A DNA stretch of 64,000 bases from Blepharisma stoltei (taxonomy: Eukaryota > Ciliophora > Heterotrichea > Heterotrichida > Blepharismidae), in contig CAJZBQ010000002.1 in the NCBI GenBank assembly GCA_914767885.1, forward strand, positions 310,001 to 374,000. Reading direction: 5' to 3'. The position numbers and the translations under genes were made by a program. The notes below the pieces were generated by a model. That model saw nothing but the letters and a program-made list of their open reading frames with translations. It did not search any database and had not been told where the DNA came from. Within the stretch, counting starts at the first letter, position 1. Every line of letters begins with the position of its first letter. Positions 54,863 through 64,000 of this stretch are shown here, in pieces.

Positions 54863-57800
54863 TTAAAGAGGAATTAATTTCTTTTTCTTAATTTGCATCG
54901 CGCTGGTCTTTTCTTCAGCGATGTCAATTTGCTTCTTCACTACCACGGCTTTTTCGCCAGGCCTCAAGACCACCTTATAGGTATCAGATCCAGCGTATGG
55001 TCCGGTGAGTTCAACATTCACTAAGGTCTTATGAATTACTTCGAGATCAAGTACCAAATCTTTTGAGCTATTTTCAATTGCATCGACAAGTTTAATTAAT
55101 CTGGCCATAAGCGGACTAGCCACTAGCCTTTGGCTTGCTTCGGTTCCCAAACATTAGCCTCCCTACTTACCCTTTTGGCAACCATCTGTCGAAGGGATAA
55201 GCTTCAGAAAGCATACCACAATCTGGAATGTGCTTCAATGGCCCCGATAAGCAAAGGCCATGTGGTAGACAAAACCTGTCTAGCCCGTCTGGCAGGAACA
55301 GGAGGAGAAAGAAAACTTTACTCTTCGACCACTTACTCAGAATCTAAAGTCTACTTTAAAAGGATAGAGGCAATATTTTCAGCTTCATCTGGGTCCTATC
55401 TGCTCCATAGGTAGCATTTAAGAGTCATATTCCATCCATTCACCATTTATTTCTGTTTGCATCGACAAGGAATCCTTCTTTTACTTTTCCGTCCTTCCCA
55501 GTTCCATAATTGAGGACAGTATAACTGTAAATGTCAGGTCCAAGCGCCATTGGCTTTCCTACAGCTTTGGCGAAATCGAAGTTATACACTTCTTGTATGA
55601 AATTTCTTTCTTTGAAAGTAACGTCTTCTACAGTAAGAGGAGATGCTGATTTCCACCTTAGAAGCGAGCAAGACGTTTTGCTTTAGACAAAAGTTAAGTT
55701 TTTATCCAAATATATTAACGATGACCCCCCCCCCTCAATCTTCATGTCTATTGCAACAAAAATGCAATTTTTTTTTAATAAAATTTTTTATATAAAAAAA
55801 ATAATAATTTTCATGTCTCTTGCAACAAATTATATATATTAAAATGGCGACATGTGTCAGCCTGCCCTCTTGGCGCAGCATTCCAGACCTTATGGCTAAT
55901 GCGAACTGGGACGGACCCCGAGCCGAGAATCAGACGCAGGCTCAAGAAGTGTATATCCGGGCAGGTTTTGGCTGCTTTCCTGTGGTTGGAAATAGTTGCG
56001 CTCAACAACGTCCTTTTGATCCGAGGACCCATGGGCATTCCTCTACCGAGAAACTGGGGTTTTTGCCCAGGCCACAGGGGAACAGTCTTTTTCGTGTAGC
56101 TGTAGTAGGAAGGTACTTTGACACCCGAAAGACTCTAAGGAGCTGATCCTTGGAATCAAGCTACTCCAATTGCCCGTAGCAGAGACGCAGAAATCCATAA
56201 GCCGCCCACTCAAGACTGAAGCCGCAAGGCAAGGAGAAGACAGAAGGTACCGGGAAGGGCACTCGTAAGAGGAATAGACCCTCTTGGCTGGAATCGAAAA
56301 GCGGTAGAACCTTCCACACGGGAGGTCTTTGGTGACTGTGCCACCAATATGGCTAGCGCCTGTCTGTAATAATCCTAATCCTCTTGCAGCAAATTTTAGA
56401 TGCGCATCTTAAATTTTTCTGTACTTTTTAGCTAGATAAGTTTAATAAAATGGCGAGCAATGACAATAGCCGTCCAAATCTCGATGAGAAGGTCATTGAC
56501 ACGCCTACAGCAGCGCTGTTTTATGGGGTTTTTGAGAAACTCACCTAGAGAAAAATGCATTAATTCTTTTTATAAAAATGTTGTGTTGCAGTAGGCATGA
56601 AAATTTTTTCGAAAATTTTTGTTGCAGTAGACATGAAGATTGAGGGGGGGGGTCATCGTTATAAATTAAACAAATTTCTATTAGAACTAGCTTGAGACTT
56701 CATTATTAAAAGTATTTTATATTATAAAACTTTTTACTAATCATGAAGGATATTAATTTTTCTAGAAAATAAAATTTTTCAATGTTTGAACTTAATAGCT
56801 ATTAGGAGTGAGTAAACTGAAAAACCAAGCTGATTAGTGAAGTTTTCTAACCAATTAACTTCAACGTAAACCAAATAGGTTCCAGCTTCAAGCTCAGAAA
56901 GGACCCAAACGTCTCTATCTTCAAAGTTTCCAATAGAGTTAATATAAGTTAGCCTGTTTCCTTGCTCTCTGGCGTAGTTATCATTGAGTTTTGCTGCAAT
57001 GATTCTTGTGGGGGAATACTGATATCCACTTTCTTCACCAAAAACTCTATCGTCTACTTGAGTGGAAATGAAATAAGTTTCTCCTGGGTTGGCTAAGGTT
57101 ACTTTGAAAACTGCAAAAGCATCTTTGGATTGGGTGTAGTGAAGAGCTTCGTAGTAATAATCATCATGGACTCTGCAAATAGTCACATTTGAGAAATATT
57201 CAGCAAAATCATCAAATGCCATCCAGAAAGTGCCATCATTAACGTTACTCCAACCTAGCTCTTGTTTAAGCTGAGGAGTCCAAAGATCTGAGCTATCAGA
57301 CCAGTCCCCTTGCCATTCTTGCTCACCCCATGGATTTCTAATTTGCAACAATTTTTCTGGGCCTCTTCTTGATGTGATTTCTCTTGCAGCGATGACTGAG
57401 TAAGCATGAAGAGTGACTAAGCCTAGTTCGTTCACTGCATCTCCATTCCCTTCTTCGCCTGAACTGGAAGCTGTGATTATAAAATCCCTCTGATCTGCAG
57501 TTAAAACTTTTTGCCATATATTATCATCTTCAATTGGGATTACCTCGCATGGTCCTCCAGTTAAGTCTCTAACTCCCCCCCCGTGAGTGAACAAAAAAAA
57601 TTTTGTTCACTCACGGAGGGGGTTAATTTTTTATTTTAAAAAATTTTTATATATAATTTTATAGAAAAAATTAATTTCGAAATTTTTAAAAAATCCAATT
57701 TGCAAAAATTGGGAAGCAAATATTAATTTAATTTATAAAATTTATGTTTTTAAAACGCAATTTGTTTAAAATTAAACAGAAGTATCTCGAGATTTCATTA

Positions 57801-58810
57801 TAATAATTATCACTTATATATCAATACTTTTTTTCATAAACATTTTTTTAATAGAAAAAATTTTTGTTCACTCACGGTGGGGTGGGTGGGTTTTTAGGTA
57901 AAAAATAGCGATTTTTCTAATGGTTTTGTTCACTCACTGAGGGGGGAGTAAGCGCATCTTGAGCAAAACCTCCATCAATTGCATAATAAGAGCCAAATCT
58001 TTTAGCCCATGCCTTTTCAAGTAAAAGCACCCATAATTCACTCACCCCACTCTGAATATTTGGCCCTGAAAAAGCACACTTTTTTGCTTTAGGATCATAA
58101 GGAAAATAATCATCAACTACGAAGTCATTCCAAATTCCCTGATCGCAAATATTGACTGTATAACATCCAGATGGCTGATACTCCTGAGTGTCAAACAGCT
58201 TTTGGATTCTATTTGGAAACTCTGCAATTGCAGACAGAGTTGACAAGAAATAACAGTCTCCTAAAGCTCCTTGCTTTATATCATTTGGATCAATGTTATT
58301 AAAGACTTTGATTGGCTGGCTGTATATCTCTGATGCACGTTTCCATTGGTAAGTTTTCCATAGCCTTTGATCGCTATATGGCAAAACAGAGAAGTCTTTT
58401 ATTAAGTTAGATGCTTGAGGAGGAAATTGAGAATCGGTGTAAGGGACTTGCTGAGCTTCGAAGTTAGATCGGATACGATCTATTGCCCCTTTGTTTGAAG
58501 TTCCAATTATTAGTCCTTTGTAAAGACCAGTTCCAACTTTTGCCAGTTCTTCCTTAGCGCGAAATTCGACTTTTTGGGTGGTTGGGGGTAGAGCAGGAGG
58601 AGGAGTTTCCTTCTTTTCTTCTTTTACTACGATGGTGTTAGCTTTGGTTTCTTCCTTAGCTGCTGGTTTAGCAGCTTCTTTTGAGGTTGTTCTTGATAGT
58701 CTTGACTTGGACTCCTCTTTTTCTGATGTCTTTACTTCTTCTTTTTCTTCCTTTTTCTTAGGCTTGCTTTCCTCAGGTGTAGCTGAGGCTCCTTTTTTCC
58801 ACCAAGCCAT
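54863..58810 (-). CDS. Calpain-type cysteine protease
   Basis: About 709 aa after removing three inserts (379, 1144, 295 bp). A Lys/Glu/Ser-rich N-terminal linker of about 90 residues leads into the calpain core. Catalytic residues are all present: Cys in QGALGDCYFLSTLSAIAEF, His in GLVTLHAYSVIAA and Asn in IRNPWGEQEWQGDWSD. Domain III-like beta sandwich sequence follows (FWMAFDDFAEYFSNVTICRV, LEAGTYLVYVEVNW), then a further segment (SPLTVEDVTFKERNF, LNYGTGKDGKVKEGFLVDAN) and a basic end. No EF-hands are seen,, so it is a non-classical calpain. Calpains cleave proteins in the cytosol in response to Ca2+. Trp by TGA in NKWWMDGIWLL. Confidence 0.92.
55121..55415 (-). mobile_element. S2 retroposon-like insert, 295 bp, in calpain gene
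   Basis: Flanked by TAGC (55117-55120, 55412-55415). On the minus strand it carries CTATGGAGCAGATAGGACCC and GATGAAGCTGAAAATATTGC, matching the S2 insert at 3936-4303. Excision gives IWLLNASPLMARLIK in frame. Confidence 0.8.
55715..56661. mobile_element. M4 TIR element with nested retroposons
   Basis: Ends TAACGATGACCCCCCCCC plus TCAATCTTCATGTCTATTGC, and the inverted equivalent at 56619-56661. An internal copy of CATGTCTCTTGCAACAA lies at 55812, and inverted copies GTTGCAGTAGGCATGAAA lie near the right end: the same C-cap plus internal-repeat layout as M1-M3. Confidence 0.82.
55832..56395 (+). mobile_element. S1-like retroposon, 564 bp, nested in M4
   Basis: Flanked by CTCTTGCAACAAATT (55817-55831) and CTCTTGCAGCAAATT (56381-56395), one mismatch. 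Begins near TTAAAATGGCGACATG, has CACCAATATGGCTAGCG near the end and an AATCCTAATCC tail. A further 5' fragment (ATAAAATGGCGAGCAATG) follows at 56450. Confidence 0.78.
57573..57951 (-). mobile_element. M1 MITE, 379 bp, in calpain gene
   Basis: Flanked by TAA (57570-57572, 57949-57951), hairpin at left. Excision gives AQDALRDLTGGPCEV in frame. Confidence 0.9.
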
Positions 58811-59338
58811 TTAATATACGAAATTACCGTTTTAATCTAATACAATTAAATCTATTATCTTTATATTTAATGTTGAAATATGTTTGATATTTTATTTATT
58901 AAAAAATTGTGATATTTTAATTGTGAGTATATTAAATTATTACAGTCTGAATTATTAGTGTGAATAATTGCAAAAATATTTTAACTCAATTTTTTACTTT
59001 CGAAAAATAAATTAAAAATAATAATTAAAAGATTTCAGCAATTAATATTTATATGTAATTCCACAACTAATATAGAGGTGTTCCGGTCAGAATAGTTCCC
59101 TCACTTGGGCTCAGTGAAGGGGGATTTCAACTCTCCTGGGAGTTTGCCTATAGACGTAAATCCACTGGCACTGGATGACGGGAGAGTGTTCTCTTTGAAG
59201 CTGTAGAAATTCTAACGGTCGTGAACTGCTCAGAGCGAAGCTGTATCTCATGTAGAAGGCTTCAGAAAACAGAAGACAAGCTATATAAGTGCTATCTTAC
59301 TAACTAATTAATATGTAGTTTTAATTAATTAATCAAAA
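58811..59338. other. Intergenic with GC-richer segment
   Basis: 528 bp between the calpain and F-box genes. The first half is AT-rich. About 59070-59290 is GC-richer (GTTCCGGTCAGAATAGTTCC, CTCACTTGGGCTCAGTGAAG) and probably another retroposon or a structured RNA; no matching family or clear target duplication was found. Confidence 0.45.
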
Positions 59339-60758
59339 ATGAAAAGAGGGAAAAAGCAAGCATTCGTTGGAATAGTAAAACCAAAAATTCCTCAAAAAAA
59401 AGCTGCTGCAGTTTCAAGATTTCTGAATTTACCTCATCCTCTTATTAGTGAAATACTTCATTATTCAATCGGATCAAATCAAGATCTATTAGCATTATGC
59501 CAAACTTGCAAAATGCTTTATAATTTAATTTTTCAGCACAAGTCTATATGAGCCAGCTTATTTCTATTGAAATTTCCAAATTCATTATCAAAGCTTATAA
59601 ATATCAATACACTTTCAAATGATCTATCTCATGGTATAGTGGATCAATCAAAAGATTGAAAGAACCTTTATCTTAGCCAAGTCAAAAAAAATCAAGAAGC
59701 TCAGATTAAGAAACTAACCACACAGTTATCCAAGCTGACTTTAGACTCAACTTGTGGAACAATGGAAAAAGCGATGAAAAATGTAAAACCCAAATTCAAT
59801 TGAAGGTGCGGGAAGATAAGAATTGATATCGAACCTACTAATGTGGTTTATTTTAGATCTGGAATGACAGTCAAATTATCTTTAGAACAGACCTGTAATC
59901 AGCTAGGATGTCTTGAAGCATCAATAAGCAATACCAGATTCCCCATAAAATTCTATAGCCAAAATGAGAAAATGCTGAATAGCGGAAACGTCCATGCAAA
60001 AAAATGTGGAAATGCAGTTTGCATCATGCTAAATGAAAACGATATCACATTTATGTATTTTACTATAAATTATAGAAGTTTCCTATGTTTGGCGCTGTAA
60101 GGCCGATAAATTCTGATCGGAATTTATCGGTTGGTTGCACCAAATCAATGCCTTGGTCGGACCAAAAAGCGACTTGGTCCGACGAACTTGGAAAGCTCCT
60201 GGGAAAATGTCTGCGCTTTTCAGCGCTATATAGAGGAAAACTCTATATATGGATATCATACCTCAATTAACAAAGTATGCTGTTAAGCCTAGAAGAGATG
60301 ACATTGATAGCAACTTTGGGATGCATTCTTACACCCTGGGGCTCGAGATAAGGACTCCTCTTACTTCAATTGAAACAATTGTTTTTAGGGTTGTTGACTT
60401 TGTCCCTGAAGGCAATTTTGCTATATTTTATTCAGATGAATTAGAGTACAAAATAAACAAAAATAAATTCGTCATTAACTGAAAAACCATTGCATTTTCA
60501 GGGAAAATCCAAGACGTATGCATAGTAGATTGCATTTTGAGAAGCGAATTTGGAGAGCCTGTTTGGTGAATCAGCGAAGCTGACAAAATAGAAATCAAAG
60601 AACGCCATGGGTATAGAGGAGATGTATATTCCCTCCTACTTCAAAAAGACCAAGGAGAAATTGAACTGTTTTTTGTTGATAACGATGCTTGGGAGCTAAA
60701 ATCAATCCAACTTAGGCTATCTCTCAGCTATATTTCCAGCATTTTTGTCAAATCTTAG
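59339..60758 (+). CDS. F-box-like protein
   Basis: About 419 aa after removing a 160-bp insert. Near residues 30-70 there is an F-box-like helix bundle: LNLPHPLISEILHYSIGSNQ, DLLALCQTCKMLYNLIFQHK. The rest is beta-rich with WRCGKIRIDIEPTNVVYFRS, LTSIETIVFRVVDFVPEGNF and ERHGYRGDVYSLLLQKDQGE, possibly a substrate-binding domain. Several Trp are TGA (SIWASLF, INWKTIAF, PVWWISEAD). F-box proteins link substrates to SCF ubiquitin ligase; this role is inferred from the motif only. Confidence 0.7.
60087..60246. mobile_element. IES, 160 bp, palindrome-rich, in F-box-like gene
   Basis: Flanked by CTAT (60083-60086, 60243-60246). Holds palindromes CCGATAAATTCTGATCGG with AATTTATCGG, and TTGGTCGGACCAA with TTGGTCCGAC. 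Excision gives YRSFLYMDIIPQLTKY in frame. No other copy in the window. Confidence 0.7.
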
Positions 60759-60786
60759 GAACAATTTAAATAAATAAACATAATTA

Positions 60787-61872
60787 ATGGAAACATTAGA
60801 AAAAGAAGACATAACAAACTACGCCTCACAAGGAAATCGAGCCAAAATCATTGGCTGCTCCTCATCAAGAAGCTCATGCAATGTCTCAAATATTTTGACA
60901 AATAAGCCTCGTAGATTATGAGTTTCAGCTGAAGGCCTTCCCCAAGAATTTACACTTGATCTTTCACAGCTTGATTCATACCCCAGTCAATACACTTGTT
61001 TTGGCTGATATTGCTGGCATTCTTATACCTCCAACCCATCTGTGGTTGACTTATATGTATCAAAAGACAATCAAACTTTTAAAAAATGAACAACGCTCTC
61101 TGCGAAGTTATCTTCATCCCCGCAGTATTTCAGTATCGACCCAATACAGCCTTCTTACAAATATATAAAAGTTGTAGTCAAAGAGACATTTGGGGCTTCA
61201 AATACTTATATAAACCAAGTATTTCTGTTTGATAGAATCCCACATGTGCAGCAGGAGGTTTCAATGAGCTATAACTTTAATATTTCTGATCCTTATGATT
61301 CGTCGTATTTTGAAGAAATTCAGCCGCAGGAGCCTGATTATAAAATAAAATTGAAGGTGCAGCTGACTGAGCTGGACAGTCATATAAAGTCAATGAAGTC
61401 TTATCAAGAGTTTGAAGAAAGTATGGCTAAGCGGGCTCAAAATTTGAATCAGCCTGCTTTGAAACCGGAAGGTCATGCATATAAAAAGTCGCTAGAAGAT
61501 TTAAAGTTTACATTGGCAGGGATTATAAATAAAGTCGAACAGGTAGAAGATAAAGTGCAGCAAGATAACAGAAGCCAACTGCTTTCAACATACAGGAGCC
61601 ATGCAATAAATGATTTTAGAAGCCCTAAAAGCGTTAAGTCAGTAAAAAAGCCAAATCTTTGTATAAATTCCCCACTTAGCTGTGCTGATTTAACTACTGT
61701 TCCTTCTACAGAGAGAAAGCCAAAGCTGCAAGATCAGCAATCAGAAGATAGAACAACTGAGCTTTTATCATTAATTCAAGAGAAAACAGAACTCAAAATA
61801 AGAAAAATACGAGAACTGCAAGCACAAAGGCTTAAAGTCGGACAAACAACCCCCCGCTATCATAATTATTAA
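60787..61872 (+). CDS. F5/8-type (discoidin-like) domain and coiled-coil protein
   Basis: 361 aa without inserts. Residues about 15-150 form a galactose-binding-like fold: AKIIGCSSSRSSCNVSNILT, RRLWVSAEGLPQEFTLDLSQ, VDLYVSKDNQTFKKWTTLSA, YKYIKVVVKETFGASNTYIN. This arrangement resembles IFT25, CEP104 and NR2C2AP domains more than secreted discoidins, as there is no signal peptide. Four Trp there are TGA. The C-terminal half is coiled coil and Ser/Lys-rich. A ciliary or trafficking role is plausible but unproven. Confidence 0.78.
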
Positions 61873-61998
61873 ATTAAATAAGCTGATAATGTTCTATACC
61901 AAACCCTTGGCAAACTATTATATTTTTATTATAGGAATTATCATTATTCCTATTGGCGCTAGAATATTTTTTCATAATTCTTAATATTTGAATTCAAA

Positions 61999-63721
61999 AT
62001 GGAAAGACGAGAAAGTTCTCTATCTGTAAAATATATTTAGAATTATGAAATGATTTCCCCTCTTGGCAGAGGAGCTTACAGCTTGGTTTACAAAGTAAAA
62101 GATCGTCGAACAAACGAACACTTTGCTTTAAAAATCATCGATAAAATGAAATTGAATCAGCAAAGGCTTTATAAGAGGCTACGAAATGAAGTTTCTCTGC
62201 AGTCTCAGCTTAATCATCCTTGTATAGTTAGGCTCTATGATTATTTTGAAGACCAAGAAAACGTTTATTTGCTGCTTGAATTATGCTCAGGAGGAGAACT
62301 ATTCACCTATTTAAAAACAGAGGGGAAATTAAGCGAATTAGAGACCCGCACTCTGATTTCTCAGCTCGTTGATGGGATTTCTTTTATGCACTCTCAAAAT
62401 ATTCTACATAGAGACCTAAAGCTTGGAAATCTCCTTCTTTCTGAAAATAAAACACAATTAAAAATAGGAGATTTCGGATTAGCTGTAAAATTAACAGATT
62501 TCGAAGAGGAGAGGAGCACATTGTGTGGGACCCCTAATTACATATCGCCTGAAGTCGTTTCTCGAAAACCTTATGGATTGTCATCTGATTTGTGGTCTTT
62601 AGGATGTATTGTATATGCATGTCTTGTAGGATATCCACCATTTGAAAGTCCTAGTGTTCAAGAAACAATGGTGAAGCTGAAAGATATGCAGTATGCCTTG
62701 CCTGAGTTTTTGTCAACTGAAGCAAAAGAACTAATTAATTCACTGCTAGCTTGGGATCCTAAAGACCGAATAAATATTCAACAAGTAAAAAACCATCCAT
62801 TTATTAAAGGCAATATTAAAAAAAGCATTTCAGATTATGTAGGAAGAGGAATAAGCCCTATTCCTTATATCGAATCTGACTGTAGTTATTATGACTATAT
62901 AGAAAACCTTAAATCTCCTCAGCCCCCACGATCTCAATCAAGATTAGAAATATCAAGAAGGACAACTCGTGTATCACAAGGAAATTGCTGCACCCCGACA
63001 TTAAGCAACTCAAGACGAACCCATTCTATAGGAAACAAAGAAAATTTGCCTCCAAGCCAAGAAATCAAAGAAAATGCAGAGGCAAAAATCACTCCGCTGA
63101 GCACAAAAAATCTCCCTCCAATTAAGCATAAATTAAAAAACGGGGAATTAGAAATCGGAGAAGATGGGTGGGTAAGGGTTTTTATTGGCAAAAGAAAACT
63201 AGAGATTTCTGGAGACGGGCTAACAATTTTGTATAATGGCCATATGCTTCGTTTAAAAAACATGAGACGGACCCCCGCAAAGTTATATAGTGCCTTGCTA
63301 TAATTTTGGAAGGCCTCTGGCATGCGAAGCCACTATATCTCTCAGCTTTCACATGTGGAAGCATTTCTGGCATCCCCAAAATTATAGCAAGGCGCTATAT
63401 CAGTTAGCTGTAAATTTTATTGAAATTGTAAAAACAAAAACACCAAAAATTAAAATTCAAGAAAAAAATGCAGTATGCATGCTGATGAGGAATACTCCTT
63501 TTCCTAACTATGAAGTTGACTTTGACAATGGAGTTAGGGTCACTTTTCAGGTCGGATCAGAAAACTTTACAGTTTATCAATTAGACGGAAAAGAAATTTT
63601 GGTAAATCCCTATGAGGATTTAAATCACTTGAACAAAGACCTCAGTTCAATTATTGAAATTAGCATGGAAGGGCTAAAAAACTGTCTGGCTAAAGAAAGA
63701 GAACTCTCTTCATCATTTTAA
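61999..63721 (+). CDS. PLK4: Polo-like kinase 4 (PLK4/SAK)
   Basis: About 531 aa after removing a 15-nt intron and a 112-bp IES. Kinase domain, residues 14-270: PLGRGAYSLVYKV, HFALKIIDK, HRDLKLGNLLL, IGDFGLAVKL, STLCGTPNYISPEV and DLWSLGCIVYACLVG. The linker is Ser-rich with KEN-like NKENLPP. The C-terminal part matches the PLK4 cryptic polo-box region: LAVNFIEIVKTKTPKIKIQE, NAVCMLMRNTPFPNYEVDFD, NGVRVTFQ and FTVYQLDGKEILV. PLK4 starts centriole and basal-body duplication, here relevant for the many cilia. The IES lies inside the polo-box region, so its removal is needed for function. Confidence 0.93.
62026..62040 (+). other. 15-nt intron in PLK4 gene
   Basis: GTAAAATATATTTAG after codon 9; splicing gives SSLSNYEMISPLGRGA. 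Reading through meets TAG. Confidence 0.9.
63289..63400. mobile_element. M5 short TIR element, 112 bp, in PLK4 gene
   Basis: Flanked by TATAT (63284-63288, 63396-63400). Inverted ends GTGCCTTGCTATAATTTTGG and CCAAAATTATAGCAAGGCGC; internal CACATGTGGAAGCATTT is shared with the 149-bp element at 20896. Excision gives PAKLYQLAVNFIEIV. Confidence 0.87.
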
Positions 63722-63848
63722 TCAAAATTAATTTAATTTGAATTTTTTTAAATTCTGATGTCAATAAATGTCTATTGAAAAATGGTGTACACCAGAATTA
63801 ATATGCATTAATCAAGATTGGAAATTCAATGATTGATTAAATTAAGGT

Positions 63849-64000
63849 TTATAGCACAGAAAATAAGTCTTTCCCCAAAAGTTGCTCAGCAAAGGTATGA
63901 TCTTTATCTTTCCTTGCTCTTTCTAAGGGGCTGGCTAGAGGCGTATTTTCTGCAGACTTTTTATTATTAATGCCTGTGTCAGGGCGCTTATGGTAAGGAT
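63849..64000 (-). CDS. C-terminus of an unidentified protein (start beyond window)
   Basis: Minus-strand frame open from the right edge to TAA at 63849. It encodes PYHKRPDTGINNKKSAENTP and LASPLERARKDKDHTFAEQL, ending GKDLFSVL. Composition is protein-like and charged. Too short to identify. Confidence 0.65.
   Translation of the reverse strand, partial: PYHKRPDTGINNKKSAENTPLASPLERARKDKDHTFAEQLLGKDLFSVL

Larger units (their letters stand above)
55662..56805. mobile_element. 1144-bp nested IES in calpain gene
   Basis: Flanked by TTAG (55658-55661, 56802-56805), with similarity continuing for about 12 bp more. Excision gives FSVYSLLRWKSASPL in frame. The outer shell has decayed M1 body sequence on the right (56660-56790); inside sits M4, and inside M4 sit S1-like retroposons. 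Confidence 0.77.

Noticed and set aside
55854-56146. ORF of about 100 aa inside the nested retroposon
   Set aside because: No match to reverse transcriptase, endonuclease or other known proteins; composition follows the GC-rich element, and other S1 copies do not keep the frame.

Overview
The window reads as germline (micronuclear) DNA of a heterotrich ciliate, most likely Blepharisma or a close relative. Four lines of evidence support this. (1) In-frame TGA codons repeatedly fall where protein families have an invariant Trp (the WC of a thioredoxin fold, the W after the active residue of papain-like proteins, the W of kinase subdomain IX), and every gene ends at TAA or TAG, so UGA = Trp. (2) Four introns are exactly 15 nt (GTAA...TAG/CAG). 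(3) The DNA is very AT-rich and genes are packed tightly on both strands. (4) Many genes are cut by non-coding inserts flanked by short direct repeats. Removing each insert with one repeat copy restores the conserved protein, and nearly every repaired gene then has a whole number of codons. These are internal eliminated sequences (IESs). The species name is inference.

Layout by region. 1-10 kb: CCCH zinc-finger protein (partial), small ORF, protein disulfide isomerase, TIS11-like CCCH protein, SRPK kinase, ankyrin protein and a divergently transcribed NEK-like kinase. 10-18.6 kb: a membrane-anchored cathepsin-like protein holding a 2.65-kb nested insert, VAP/MSP protein, LETM1, a decayed gene and a protein ending in a CaaX-like motif. 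18.8-30 kb: Rab GTPase, long coiled-coil protein, divergent ribosomal proteins eL33/uL11, FCP1-like HAD pseudophosphatase, TPR protein and a 1151-aa axonemal-dynein-light-chain-domain (AXDND1-like) protein. 31-46 kb: myotubularin, coiled-coil protein, glutamyl-tRNA synthetase, plasma-membrane-type Ca2+-ATPase with three inserts, small membrane protein, STK32/YANK-like kinase and a small coiled-coil protein. 46-64 kb: GTPase-like/multi-TM fusion, basic protein, tetraspan protein, lipin, second cathepsin-like protein, coiled-coil protein, calpain, F-box protein, discoidin-domain protein, PLK4/SAK and the end of one more gene.

The inserts fall into classes. M1 (about 360-390 bp when intact; about nine good and several decayed copies) is a MITE with C-capped ends and four copies of a CCTCCGTGAGYGAACAAAA motif; I believe it corresponds to the MITE reported as abundant in Blepharisma IESs, but cannot check that here. 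M2, M3, M4, M5, M6 and M7 are other terminal-inverted-repeat families. S1 and S2 are GC-richer retroposon-like sequences with 8-16 bp target duplications, 5' truncation and variable pentanucleotide tails. The remainder are short unique AT-rich IESs of 76-294 bp. Some are nested: S1 and M1-in-M3 inside the cathepsin insert, and S1-in-M4-in-decayed-M1 inside the calpain insert.

The genes are ordinary housekeeping, signalling and ciliary genes and form no operon. The most unusual points are the insert landscape (including retroposons that behave as precisely removable IESs, and flanking repeats without TA) and two papain-family proteins that both carry Ser in place of the catalytic Cys. Splice and IES junctions are inferred by reading frame and family homology. 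No transcript or macronuclear sequence was available.
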